Positions 51,812 through 60,139 of a stretch of DNA of 64,000 bases are shown in pieces. This DNA is from Paraflavitalea sp966211765 (GTDB lineage: Bacteria > Bacteroidota > Bacteroidia > Chitinophagales > Chitinophagaceae), in NCBI GenBank assembly GCA_966211765.1, contig CBIHOV010000013.1, forward strand, positions 132,660 through 196,659, in the 5' to 3' direction. The notes beneath the pieces are model-generated. The model was not told the DNA's origin and searched no databases. It saw nothing but the letters and a program-made list of their open reading frames with translations. Within the stretch, counting starts at the first letter, position 1. Every line of letters starts with the position of its first letter. A program made the translations under genes and the position numbers.

Positions 51812-53191
51812 TTACTTGTTCCATATGCCTGTTGCTTTTTCATCAATGATCTTATTTACCTGGATATATTGTAAAACAAATGTGAACGATTTGGTGATGA
51901 TGGAAGCTACAATAACACCATAAACCCCCATTACATATTTACTGAGCAAATAGGCCAGTAATATATAAGCTGCTATTTCAAAAATGGTAAAGTACATGGC
52001 CAGTTTTATTTTGCCTGACCCATTAATGAACATGTTGTAAACGGATATAAATACAATCTGTATAAAATACAGGGCCATGGTAAAAGTGATCGCCAGCGGG
52101 ATTTGAACGGCTTCGCCCACCCAGATGTTGAAAACCCAGGGTGAAATGATGGCCATCAGCAAAATGCCAATGCTCAATAACAGGGATATTTTATTGATCT
52201 TTTTAATGGTTGTTTTGATCCAGGCGTGATCTTTCTTCACCAACATTTCTGTGAAGCCGGACCACAATGGTGTTACGATAATGGCATTCAGGATCAGGAT
52301 AACCTGAAAATACTTAAATACGATATTGTAGATGGTTACCTGGTCGGGGCCAAATAACTTAATGAGGATGACACTGGCGCTTGAATTGAGGATGATGGAA
52401 GCTATCTGGATGAACAGGAATTTGAATCCGAGGGAGGTAATATTTTTTGCATGTTTAAAATTGACGTGCTTAATGCCTGGTTTGATGTGTTTGAGCCAGG
52501 TATTAAATAGTATAACGGACCCTACGGTAAAGGTGAATAAGGGTACGATGCTTAATACGATGCCGGCTGTTAATAAGGGAGGTAGGGTGGTCCGGGATAA
52601 GAAAAATATGGTAATAAATCCGATCAGGTTTGATATGGTTGGGAAAGCAACACTGAGGGCGGATTTCTGAATAGCAAATAAGATGGGCTGTATTAGCTGG
52701 GCCACAAATGTGAGGCAGAGGCTGCTAAATACAATGAGTGTTAATACCTGCAATTCGTGATTGCTGATCAGTTTGACGTTTAAAAAGCCTGCCCAGTTAA
52801 TGTAAAATCCAATAAAATAATATACCAGGGCTATAAAGCTGAAAATGAGGAATACCAATATATAGGAAGTGCTGATAAGGCTTTTGGCCATGCCATAATC
52901 TTCTTTCACCAGGGCCTGGGTCAATTTGTTTCTCAGGCCATTGCCAATGCCAATGTCGAAGAACTGGAACCAGGATAAAAATGAGGTCAGGGCAATCCAG
53001 ACGCCATATCGTTCGCTGTCGAGATAATGGATCAACAGGGGAACATACAACAGGTTAATAATTATGCTAAGACCTTTTACCAGCAGGCTGCCAAATATGT
53101 TCTTTTTAATGTTTTCAGATAGTGAATGGGTACTACTATCTCCTGATAGTGTTTTTTTATAAAGCTTTATGGGTGATAGAAGTGTTCTCAT
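51812..53191 (-). CDS. Wzx-type polysaccharide flippase
   Basis: 459 residues with 12-14 transmembrane helices; NIFGSLLVKGLSIIINLLYVPLLIHYLDSERYGVW near the N-terminus is the polysaccharide-biosynthesis (PST/MATE-like) signature. It should flip the undecaprenyl-linked repeat unit to the periplasm for the Wzy-like polymerase. The ATG overlaps the stop of the tyrosine-kinase gene by 4 bp. A second flippase at 19.7-21.1 kb is only distantly alike by eye. Confidence 0.92.
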   Translation of the reverse strand: MRTLLSPIKLYKKTLSGDSSTHSLSENIKKNIFGSLLVKGLSIIINLLYVPLLIHYLDSERYGVWIALTSFLSWFQFFDIGIGNGLRNKLTQALVKEDYGMAKSLISTSYILVFLIFSFIALVYYFIGFYINWAGFLNVKLISNHELQVLTLIVFSSLCLTFVAQLIQPILFAIQKSALSVAFPTISNLIGFITIFFLSRTTLPPLLTAGIVLSIVPLFTFTVGSVILFNTWLKHIKPGIKHVNFKHAKNITSLGFKFLFIQIASIILNSSASVILIKLFGPDQVTIYNIVFKYFQVILILNAIIVTPLWSGFTEMLVKKDHAWIKTTIKKINKISLLLSIGILLMAIISPWVFNIWVGEAVQIPLAITFTMALYFIQIVFISVYNMFINGSGKIKLAMYFTIFEIAAYILLAYLLSKYVMGVYGVIVASIITKSFTFVLQYIQVNKIIDEKATGIWNK

Positions 53192-55578
53192 CTTAAAGCT
53201 CCTTTTTTTACTTTTTTAGCTGGTTTAGTCTGTTCGCTTGCATAGGCGCCGTACCCATATCCATAACTATATCCGTAGCCATATCCTTGCTTTTTGATCA
53301 GGACATCATTAACGATGATGTTTATTTTGGGCATCACCTTTTTGCGGTTGAACTTTTCTATCAGGGTGATCTGCTGTTTAAAAGTAAAGCGGTGGCGTAC
53401 TACGTACAGGGTAGCATCGGAATGACTTGCCATGATCTCGGCATCGGTTACCAGGCCTACCGGCGGACTATCGATGAGGATGTAATCGTAATGATTCTTT
53501 AAATCCCTGAAAAGCTGCTGGGTTTTGGGAAGCATCAACAATTCTGTAGGGTTGGGTGGGAGGGGGCCTGATGGGAAAACAGAGAAGTTATCATCTACTC
53601 CGGAAGGCTGTATCCATTGCTGCCAGTTATCGTCATTGGATATAATATAGTTGGAGAAACCCACCTTGCGCAGGTTGAGGTTGTCGGAAATTTTAGGTTT
53701 CCGAAGGTCAAGTTCCAACAAGATCACTTTTTTGCCAGCCAGGGCCAGGGCTGCGCAGAGATTGATGGACAGAAAGGATTTACCTTCTCCGCTCATACTG
53801 GATGTTACCAATATTGTTTTTTCATGTTCACCCGGCAGCAGGTACTGCAGGTTGGTGCGTAGTGACCGCAATTGTTCGGCAATCAGCTGCCGTGATTTTA
53901 GGGAGATGGTCACAATATCTTTTTCATTATTGTGGCCTATTTCTGCCAAGACCGGTACTGATGTGAGTGCGTTGATATCTTCTATGGAATTTACGCGGTT
54001 GTTAAAATAGTCTTTCCCAAAGCTGATCACCAGGGGAAGCAGGAGCCCTGCCAGGAAGGCTGTCATCATCATCATGCTCTTTTTAGGCTTAAAGGGCGAT
54101 GATTCTGCTTTAGCCTGATCAATGATCCTTGCATTGGCCAGTGTGGAAGATTTTGAAATGGCGGTTTCCTCTTGTTTCTTCAGCAGGAAGAGGTACAGTT
54201 CCTGCTTAATGGCCTGCTGCCTTGAATAGTCGAGGAATATGCGTTCTCTTGAAGGCACTTTGCTGATCATGCCTTCTACTCCGGTATTCCGTTTTTGTAA
54301 TTCGGAAATGCTTACATGGTATCCCTGTTTTACGGAGTTTATGCTACTCAATAATTCACCTTTCAGGTTGATCAACTGTCCATCCAAGCTTAAAACAGAG
54401 GGGTGCTGGGGGGTATGGCTCAACAGCATCTTGTCTCTTTCCAATTGCATTTCATTGTAGCGTTGCACCAATGCCACGAAATTGGGGTCCTGCATAGCAA
54501 GGGAAGAGGGAACTATTCTTGCATTGTTTTGGTTGTTTTTCAGGAATTGCTCGAGGGCTTCAATTACTGATAGTTGCACTTCCTGATTGGTTTGCTGCTT
54601 GGAGAATTCGCTGGTATTATCAAGCAGTATGCGTGATTGTTCGGATAGATCGGTTAATTTATTTTTGGTTTTAAATCCTTCAATGTCTTTTTCAATGCCC
54701 GATAGCTCATGTGTGACCAGGGACAATCTTTCATCAATAAACCGCATGGTGCTGTCTGCGATCCTGTTTTTGTCGTTTACGTTTGCCTGCAGGTAGGTAT
54801 TGATCAAAGCGTTGAGGATCTTTTGTCCTTTTTCGGTAAGGGTTTCTGTGAGGGTAAGGTAAATAACGCTCACCTCGTCGTTGGGGATCTCGACGGTGAG
54901 GGAAGCCATATAAAATTGTGTGGTGCCATCGAGTGACCCGATCGCTATGTCCAAAGTTTGATCTATGGGCCACCTGGCGAGGCCTTTTGAGGGGGTAATT
55001 ACTGCAGTGCCTTCTTTTAAGAGCAAGGTATCGCCAAAATGCCCTTTAATATGGGTGACTTCATTGGATAAAGTGAAGTTGGTAATGTTTGCTTTATCGA
55101 ACTCAAGTTTGTAGGGCAGGGAATTGCCCGAAAATGAATCAGATGCATTCAGAATGGTAAGTGTGACGGGGCTTTCGGAATATATTTCGGTGTCTTTTAA
55201 TTTGCCCGGGATGAAATAATGGATATTGAGTTGCATGTTCTTGACCACCTGTTCCATCAGGGTGCGGCTTTTGAAGATCTCCGCTTCATTGTCCACATTG
55301 CTCTTGCCGCCCAGCAATCCAAAATCCTGTAATATGCTGGCGCCTCCCAGTTCTGCGCTCTTTTTATCGTCCTGCACCAGTACGGAAGCGCGTATTTTGT
55401 ATTGGCGTGAAGAGGTAGTAAAGTAAAAGAAGGCGATCCCCAGGCTTATGGAAATGGATACGATCAGCCAGGGCCATAAAGACAATAATTTAGAAATGAT
55501 CTTCTGAAATGAGATCATATCCTGCGATGCATCTGTATCGTCGAACGGGGTTATATCTGCCGGAGTTTTTCTTTGCAT
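53188..55578 (-). CDS. Wzc-like chain-length regulator and bacterial tyrosine kinase
   Basis: 796 residues. The N-terminal Wzz domain (about 25-115, with a helix at about 34-53) is followed by a large periplasmic coiled-coil region with a GNVR-type segment and a second helix (about 505-525). The BY-kinase domain comes next: Walker A SSMSGEGKS with K600, Walker A' LLELDLRKP and Walker B ILIDSPPVG. The C-terminal tail has a tyrosine cluster, GYGYGYSYGYGYGAY, with seven tyrosines in 15 residues, the site of autophosphorylation in Wzc. It governs polymer length and links to the Wza-like exporter encoded upstream. Confidence 0.95.
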   Translation of the reverse strand: MQRKTPADITPFDDTDASQDMISFQKIISKLLSLWPWLIVSISISLGIAFFYFTTSSRQYKIRASVLVQDDKKSAELGGASILQDFGLLGGKSNVDNEAEIFKSRTLMEQVVKNMQLNIHYFIPGKLKDTEIYSESPVTLTILNASDSFSGNSLPYKLEFDKANITNFTLSNEVTHIKGHFGDTLLLKEGTAVITPSKGLARWPIDQTLDIAIGSLDGTTQFYMASLTVEIPNDEVSVIYLTLTETLTEKGQKILNALINTYLQANVNDKNRIADSTMRFIDERLSLVTHELSGIEKDIEGFKTKNKLTDLSEQSRILLDNTSEFSKQQTNQEVQLSVIEALEQFLKNNQNNARIVPSSLAMQDPNFVALVQRYNEMQLERDKMLLSHTPQHPSVLSLDGQLINLKGELLSSINSVKQGYHVSISELQKRNTGVEGMISKVPSRERIFLDYSRQQAIKQELYLFLLKKQEETAISKSSTLANARIIDQAKAESSPFKPKKSMMMMTAFLAGLLLPLVISFGKDYFNNRVNSIEDINALTSVPVLAEIGHNNEKDIVTISLKSRQLIAEQLRSLRTNLQYLLPGEHEKTILVTSSMSGEGKSFLSINLCAALALAGKKVILLELDLRKPKISDNLNLRKVGFSNYIISNDDNWQQWIQPSGVDDNFSVFPSGPLPPNPTELLMLPKTQQLFRDLKNHYDYILIDSPPVGLVTDAEIMASHSDATLYVVRHRFTFKQQITLIEKFNRKKVMPKINIIVNDVLIKKQGYGYGYSYGYGYGAYASEQTKPAKKVKKGALR

Positions 55579-55585
55579 GGATTTA

Positions 55586-56398
55586 CTATAGTCTTGAGAA
55601 AATCACGATTAATAAGGAAATACCGGTTGCAATGAGACTTATGTTTCTTGTCTTTACGGCATCTGTAGAAGCTATTTTGGATTTGCCTGGTTCTACATAG
55701 ATCATATCTCCCTGTTTCAAATAGAAATAGGGAGAGCTGAACATGTCGGCGGAATTCAGGTTGAATCTTACATATTGTTTGATGCCGAGAGAATCACGTA
55801 TTAATAAGATATTTTCTCTTTTGCCATAAATGGTAAGGTCGCCGGCCATTCCAATGGCATCGAGGATGCTCACTTTTTCATTGGGTACTACGTAGGATGC
55901 CGGGCGGGCTACTTCACCAATAATAGTAATGCTGAAATTGGCAAAGCGGACATTGACGACGGGGCTATTGTAATAGAGGGCCACCCTGTTGCGGATAGAG
56001 TCTCTCGCAATGGCTGTGGTGAGACCGGATACTTTGATCTTACCTACGACAGGTAATTCTATGGAGCCCTGGTTATCGACCAGTAAGCCTGATATGGGGG
56101 TGGGGGCTACGGGTGAGTTGGAAGAACCGGGTTGTACGGAGAAGGCGGTGGTATTGCCTGTTGCCAAAACGGTATTGACCTGTGGATCGAGTGTGAGAAT
56201 GGAAACCTGCAGAATATCGTTGGGCTGGATGAGGGGATCTACAAAAGCAAGGCTGGGGATATTCCTGGCAGACTTGTAAATAGTATCCGGGATATTTTTA
56301 AAATAAACGATCTTTTTATCTGTACCACATGAACAGGCAAAGAGGATTGCGCATAGCAACAAGGGCACTACAGAATAGGATGGACTGAACCGAGTCAT
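55586..56398 (-). CDS. Polysaccharide export outer-membrane lipoprotein (Wza-like)
   Basis: 270 residues from ATG 56398 (MTRFSPSYSVV); an in-frame extension to 56551 is rejected because it would place 51 residues before the signal peptide. The signal ends in a lipobox-like LFAC (C22). The mature protein has a polysaccharide export (Poly_export) domain and a SLBB-type soluble ligand-binding domain (GEVARPASYVVPNEKVSIL), with a final helix near the C-terminus that may cross the outer membrane. It is the first gene of the exopolysaccharide operon. Its upstream 385 bases show no sure promoter box. Confidence 0.92.
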   Translation of the reverse strand: MTRFSPSYSVVPLLLCAILFACSCGTDKKIVYFKNIPDTIYKSARNIPSLAFVDPLIQPNDILQVSILTLDPQVNTVLATGNTTAFSVQPGSSNSPVAPTPISGLLVDNQGSIELPVVGKIKVSGLTTAIARDSIRNRVALYYNSPVVNVRFANFSITIIGEVARPASYVVPNEKVSILDAIGMAGDLTIYGKRENILLIRDSLGIKQYVRFNLNSADMFSSPYFYLKQGDMIYVEPGKSKIASTDAVKTRNISLIATGISLLIVIFSRL

Positions 56399-56782
56399 TG
56401 GTTTCTCCGATATTAGATTTTGACTAAATGGTTTATTCAACAAATCCTGGTGGCGCAAGGTGCCTGAACAGGTGGCAAACGATACAAAAAGCAATGGCAA
56501 GCAACCGAGGTGTTTTCCCAATATTGGATTACAAATCTCTAAACGGGACAAATTGGTGTTTATTATACCGTACCTATTTAATTTTTAATTATTTAAGACA
56601 AGTCGCGGTCATATAGTGAATGGGCTGTATGTGATAAGGAAGAATTAATACTGTGGGAGTTGGGTATACTAAAAAAAATACATCCCGCCCCGCCAGAGAC
56701 GGGATGGGATGTATTATGAGGAACATGGATGTGTTAGTGTACGGAGTGGTTGCTATCGGATCTAATGGTTGGGTCTTATCAC
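56399..56782. other. Region between the exopolysaccharide operon and the SusCD operon
   Basis: No gene is credible in these 384 bases. The part next to the Wza-like gene must contain the promoter of the exopolysaccharide operon, but I see no matching -33/-7 pair. The other end holds the terminator of the SusCD operon. Confidence 0.5.
56671..56714 (-). terminator. Terminator of the SusCD operon
   Basis: A stem of at least 9 bp (ATACATCCC at 56678-56686, GGGATGTAT at 56706-56714) is followed on the minus strand by a run of eight Ts (56671-56678). It lies about 70 bp after the last gene of the operon. Confidence 0.85.
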
Positions 56783-57763
56783 TTAGTTGACTCTTGTGAC
56801 ATCTGTAAATTTGAGTTCAATGATATAAGTGCCTTCCATTTTCAGGGTGAAGGCAAACCTTGGGTTTACAGAATACAGTCCTGGTGTAAAGCCGTCTACG
56901 GTGGCAAACTGGCTGGGTATGCGGTAGTAGATCAGGTGTCCCCAATCGGTGGTAGGCGTTACATATTTGGCCAGTGGGAAGGGTGCTACCTCAAAATCGC
57001 AAATCATGGCAGTATCGGTAAACTTTACCGGGGTAAACTTTGCATAGTTCTCAAAAGTGGGGCGGTCACCACGGCGGATGATCTCACCACTCTTTGGATT
57101 GAAGGGGACACCATTCTTATCGGTCAGTTTCAGGATGATCCTGGCGCCGTCGTTGGATACTTTGGTGAACGTGAGTTTAGGATTTTTATGCGGTGTGGCT
57201 GCTCCGGTCACATTGTGAAAGGCGTTGGACACATTGTCTTCCTGTGCAAAGATGTCGTCTGCTACAGGGTCTACGATGTTGATCGTAGCGAATGCAGGAA
57301 ATGTCTTGGTGCCGTTTTTGTTGGTGGCCTGGAGGTCAAATGTATATTTACCCAGGGGGATGTTAACGGAGCCGCGGTTGAAGCTGATCTGGCCGCTCAC
57401 GGGATTGAAATCCATCGGAGGAACGGTCTTTTTTTCCCTTTTTTTATCCAATTCGGCTACGGTGGTATCTGTCTTGATATCGAAGGTCATACCTGGCTTG
57501 AACATGATCACTTCATATTTCTCAAAGAACTCCTTGGGAGCAGGTTTGCCGGCCTCGTCGCGGAGGTTGAGCATTTCAAAATGGACTATGGGGGTAGACC
57601 CATCAATATCTATTGGTTTTGTTTGAACCAGCGGCAGTCCACGCAGACAATAGACATTCTTGTCAATATAACGCATGGTATCGCTGAGGAAACCTTCCTG
57701 GATCTTTTTACAGCTGACTGCAACTGTAACAATGATCAGTAGTAAGATGGTTATTTTTCTCAT
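56783..57763 (-). CDS. DUF5007-like surface lipoprotein
   Basis: 326 residues. The lipoprotein signal ends at C18 (TVAVSCKK). The mature protein begins IQEGFLSDTMRY, continues through a segment with GSTPIVHFEMLNLRDEAGKPAPKEFF, and is mostly beta-rich, with a repeat-like middle (NPVSGQISFNRGSVNIPLGKYTFDLQA). I associate this pattern with DUF5007, proteins encoded at the end of SusCD operons. A carbohydrate- or ligand-binding role at the cell surface is inferred from context only. It starts 49 bp after the fasciclin gene. Confidence 0.7.
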   Translation of the reverse strand: MRKITILLLIIVTVAVSCKKIQEGFLSDTMRYIDKNVYCLRGLPLVQTKPIDIDGSTPIVHFEMLNLRDEAGKPAPKEFFEKYEVIMFKPGMTFDIKTDTTVAELDKKREKKTVPPMDFNPVSGQISFNRGSVNIPLGKYTFDLQATNKNGTKTFPAFATINIVDPVADDIFAQEDNVSNAFHNVTGAATPHKNPKLTFTKVSNDGARIILKLTDKNGVPFNPKSGEIIRRGDRPTFENYAKFTPVKFTDTAMICDFEVAPFPLAKYVTPTTDWGHLIYYRIPSQFATVDGFTPGLYSVNPRFAFTLKMEGTYIIELKFTDVTRVN

Positions 57764-57812
57764 TTTATCGGTGCTTAAGTGTAGAGAATAAAGTTTTTAC
57801 TCCTGTTGACTA

Positions 57813-58499
57813 TTATGGCAATGGTTCGGTGTTAAAGAACAACCGATGATAATTGCTCAATACATGAATGGTACCTGTCGTTGTAATTATACCAGTGGTT
57901 TGACAATCATAGCCCATGTCCCTTAGGTTGGCGGGTATAGTGGAGGGGTCAAGCACGGTTTCATCACGGGTGCCAATTACTTTGGTAAAATTGATATAAT
58001 CTACATGGTCGATATATTCACCATAATCCTGGGTCCTTCTGAGTCTGATGTAAAAAGACACATTGGGAATAACGCCGAGCAGGTTTTGGTAATATTTGCC
58101 TTCGGTAGTTAGTTTATCGCGTCCCAGGTCGCCGGTATACATGTACATTTTCAGGGAATCCTGAATTTCCTTCAGCGGCAGACTGTCGAGGGTGTAAGGA
58201 ATATTTTCATCATTCAGTTCTATGGCCCTTCGGTTGTAGCGGGCTTTAACGAATTCATCCACGCTGTAATTGGTGGTGGCGAAGAAGGTGATATTGCCAT
58301 TAATGGTCTCCTTCAGGCCCGCCCTGTCTATCAGGCGTATGAGGGAAGAGAACTGGGGTTTGGATTTGAGGTAGTCGTAAGTGGTCATATCGACCTTGGC
58401 ATTGTGTGCGCCTCCATCCACCTTGTAGCTATCCTTGTTGCAGGATACCAGGCTGGCAGCTATCAAGAGAACAAATATGCTTGGAATTATATGTTTCAT
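57813..58499 (-). CDS. Fasciclin-domain lipoprotein
   Basis: 228 residues from ATG 58499 (MKHIIPSIFVLL); a frame extension upstream is rejected because it overlaps the SusD stop. The lipobox Cys is C20 (ASLVSC). The rest is a fasciclin (FAS1) fold: TTYDYLKSKPQFSSLIRLIDRAGL, NGNITFFATTNYSVDEF and the closing TTGTIHVLSNYHRLF. FAS1 domains mediate adhesion or ligand binding in many organisms. The protein is expected on the outer-membrane surface together with SusC/SusD. Confidence 0.85.
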   Translation of the reverse strand: MKHIIPSIFVLLIAASLVSCNKDSYKVDGGAHNAKVDMTTYDYLKSKPQFSSLIRLIDRAGLKETINGNITFFATTNYSVDEFVKARYNRRAIELNDENIPYTLDSLPLKEIQDSLKMYMYTGDLGRDKLTTEGKYYQNLLGVIPNVSFYIRLRRTQDYGEYIDHVDYINFTKVIGTRDETVLDPSTIPANLRDMGYDCQTTGIITTTGTIHVLSNYHRLFFNTEPLP

Positions 58500-58534
58500 A
58501 ATAAAATTAATTAATTGAGTTAAACACCTGCTGG

Positions 58535-60115
58535 TTAGATCTTGCCCAGCCAATAGGTGGTTTGTACCAGGAACCTGTTCTCCTTAAATAATAAGGGGCT
58601 TACAGGCCAGAAAAAGCCACCGCGCGCAAAGCGAGCTTCAGAAAGCCAGTCCACAAAATTGGGGTACTGCCTTGTACGGAGGAGGTCATAAAAAATATGG
58701 CCTTCTACATACAATTCTTTTCCTCTCTCGGTAATATATTCATACATCAGATCGTCGCGGGTATAACTATTGTCCACTCTGTTGTCGGGATGGGCGCCAT
58801 TCCTGGTCCGGCTATCATTAATAACCTGTATGGCGGTATTGAGGTCGTTTTTATAGAGGGCTATTTCAGCCTGCAGGAGTTTCATGTCTGAATACCTGAA
58901 GATGATCATGTCATTGCTGAGATAGGGGTCTCTGCTTTGGCCAGGACTACGGTATATCACATTGCTGTACTTGCGGCACATGGGCTCGGATGAACTCACA
59001 TAGTCGAAGTTCTTGCGGTACCGGATGTCCATGGTATCGATTGGTCTTTCCCAATCAGATCCATTCCAAAACCAGAACTGGTAGTTGTTGTTAAAATAGG
59101 CAGTTGGAACCCAGAAGCGGGCGGAATTGCCAGAATGTGCTACATATTCTTCGCCGTGGAGGAATTCCATTCCGATATGACTGGCTGAACCTTCCTGAGT
59201 CCTGTCGTCCATGTACAATTGGAAAATGCCTTCGGGTGAAGTGGTGGTATTATTACGGCCAATAAAGGTCATGTAATAATTGGCTGTATCTGTGTATGCA
59301 TAGCCTCCGAGGGTAAGCAATTTGGAAACGGTGGTATCCGCGTTGTTTACATCAGCCGCGATAGGCGTATTGGAGTTGATATTGGTCATGGTAGCACGCC
59401 AGAGGTAGAGGTGGGCCAGCAGGGCATATACTGAGCCGCGATTGGCGGTTACTGCTCTTTCTGATTTATCAATATAGCCCCAATCCAATAAACTGGCTGC
59501 TTCCTTACAATCTTTTTCAATTTGCTTTTGCACATCGGCTGCAGCTGTACGGCCAAGTTGGGGTGCTTTGAGGGGGTCGGGATAGGATTCCGTTACCAAC
59601 GGTACATCACCCCAAACCCGGGTCATCATGAAATAGGTAAGTGCACGGATAAAAAGCGCCTGCCCTTTCATTTTGTTTTTAAAGGTTGGGACATCACCCA
59701 CCACATCACTAAAATCAGCTTCCGCGGATTTATTGATCTTGTCGATGATCAGGTTGCTCATGGTGATGGTCTTATAATAAAGCCTCCAGTCACCCAGGGA
59801 TGTCAAATTGTATTTGAAGGTAAAATCACCATTCTGGATGCCTTCCAGTCCGTCGCCAGTGTATTTCATCGTGAAATAATTCTTGGCGATGGCATCACCA
59901 TACATATAGTAGCGGTTGTTTTTATCGGTGAGGGCGCTTCTCAGCAGGGAATAGTTACCTGCCATGGCGGATTGGTAATCGCGGCCAGTTTTCCAGAACA
60001 CTTCATCGTAGGTCGCGTTCTTAGGTGTTTGTTCCAATATTTTTTTACAGGCACTGCCAGCCAGCACATACACCAGCAATATGGCGAGGGTATATATTGA
60101 TAAATTGCGTTTCAT
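58535..60115 (-). CDS. SusD/RagB-family nutrient-binding lipoprotein
   Basis: 526 residues with a lipoprotein signal (C23 in LAGSACKK). The SusD fold is recognisable from TYDEVFWKTGRDYQSAMAGNY at the N-terminus, the TPR-like helices (KGQALFIRALTYFMMTRVWGDVPLV) and the C-terminal YITERGKELYVEGHIFYDLLRTRQ. SusD proteins bind the ligand on the outer surface and hand it to the SusC barrel. The substrate is not identifiable; no glycoside hydrolase or peptidase is in the operon. It is encoded 24 bp after susC. Confidence 0.95.
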   Translation of the reverse strand: MKRNLSIYTLAILLVYVLAGSACKKILEQTPKNATYDEVFWKTGRDYQSAMAGNYSLLRSALTDKNNRYYMYGDAIAKNYFTMKYTGDGLEGIQNGDFTFKYNLTSLGDWRLYYKTITMSNLIIDKINKSAEADFSDVVGDVPTFKNKMKGQALFIRALTYFMMTRVWGDVPLVTESYPDPLKAPQLGRTAAADVQKQIEKDCKEAASLLDWGYIDKSERAVTANRGSVYALLAHLYLWRATMTNINSNTPIAADVNNADTTVSKLLTLGGYAYTDTANYYMTFIGRNNTTTSPEGIFQLYMDDRTQEGSASHIGMEFLHGEEYVAHSGNSARFWVPTAYFNNNYQFWFWNGSDWERPIDTMDIRYRKNFDYVSSSEPMCRKYSNVIYRSPGQSRDPYLSNDMIIFRYSDMKLLQAEIALYKNDLNTAIQVINDSRTRNGAHPDNRVDNSYTRDDLMYEYITERGKELYVEGHIFYDLLRTRQYPNFVDWLSEARFARGGFFWPVSPLLFKENRFLVQTTYWLGKI

Positions 60116-60139
60116 ACTTTTCCTTTTTATGCGTTTACA

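Noticed and set aside
56399..56551. N-terminal extension of the Wza-like lipoprotein
   Set aside because: It would put 51 residues before an intact lipoprotein signal peptide.
56750..57742. 330-codon open frame on the plus strand
   Set aside because: Antisense to the DUF5007-like lipoprotein gene, which has a lipoprotein signal and is in operon with SusCD.
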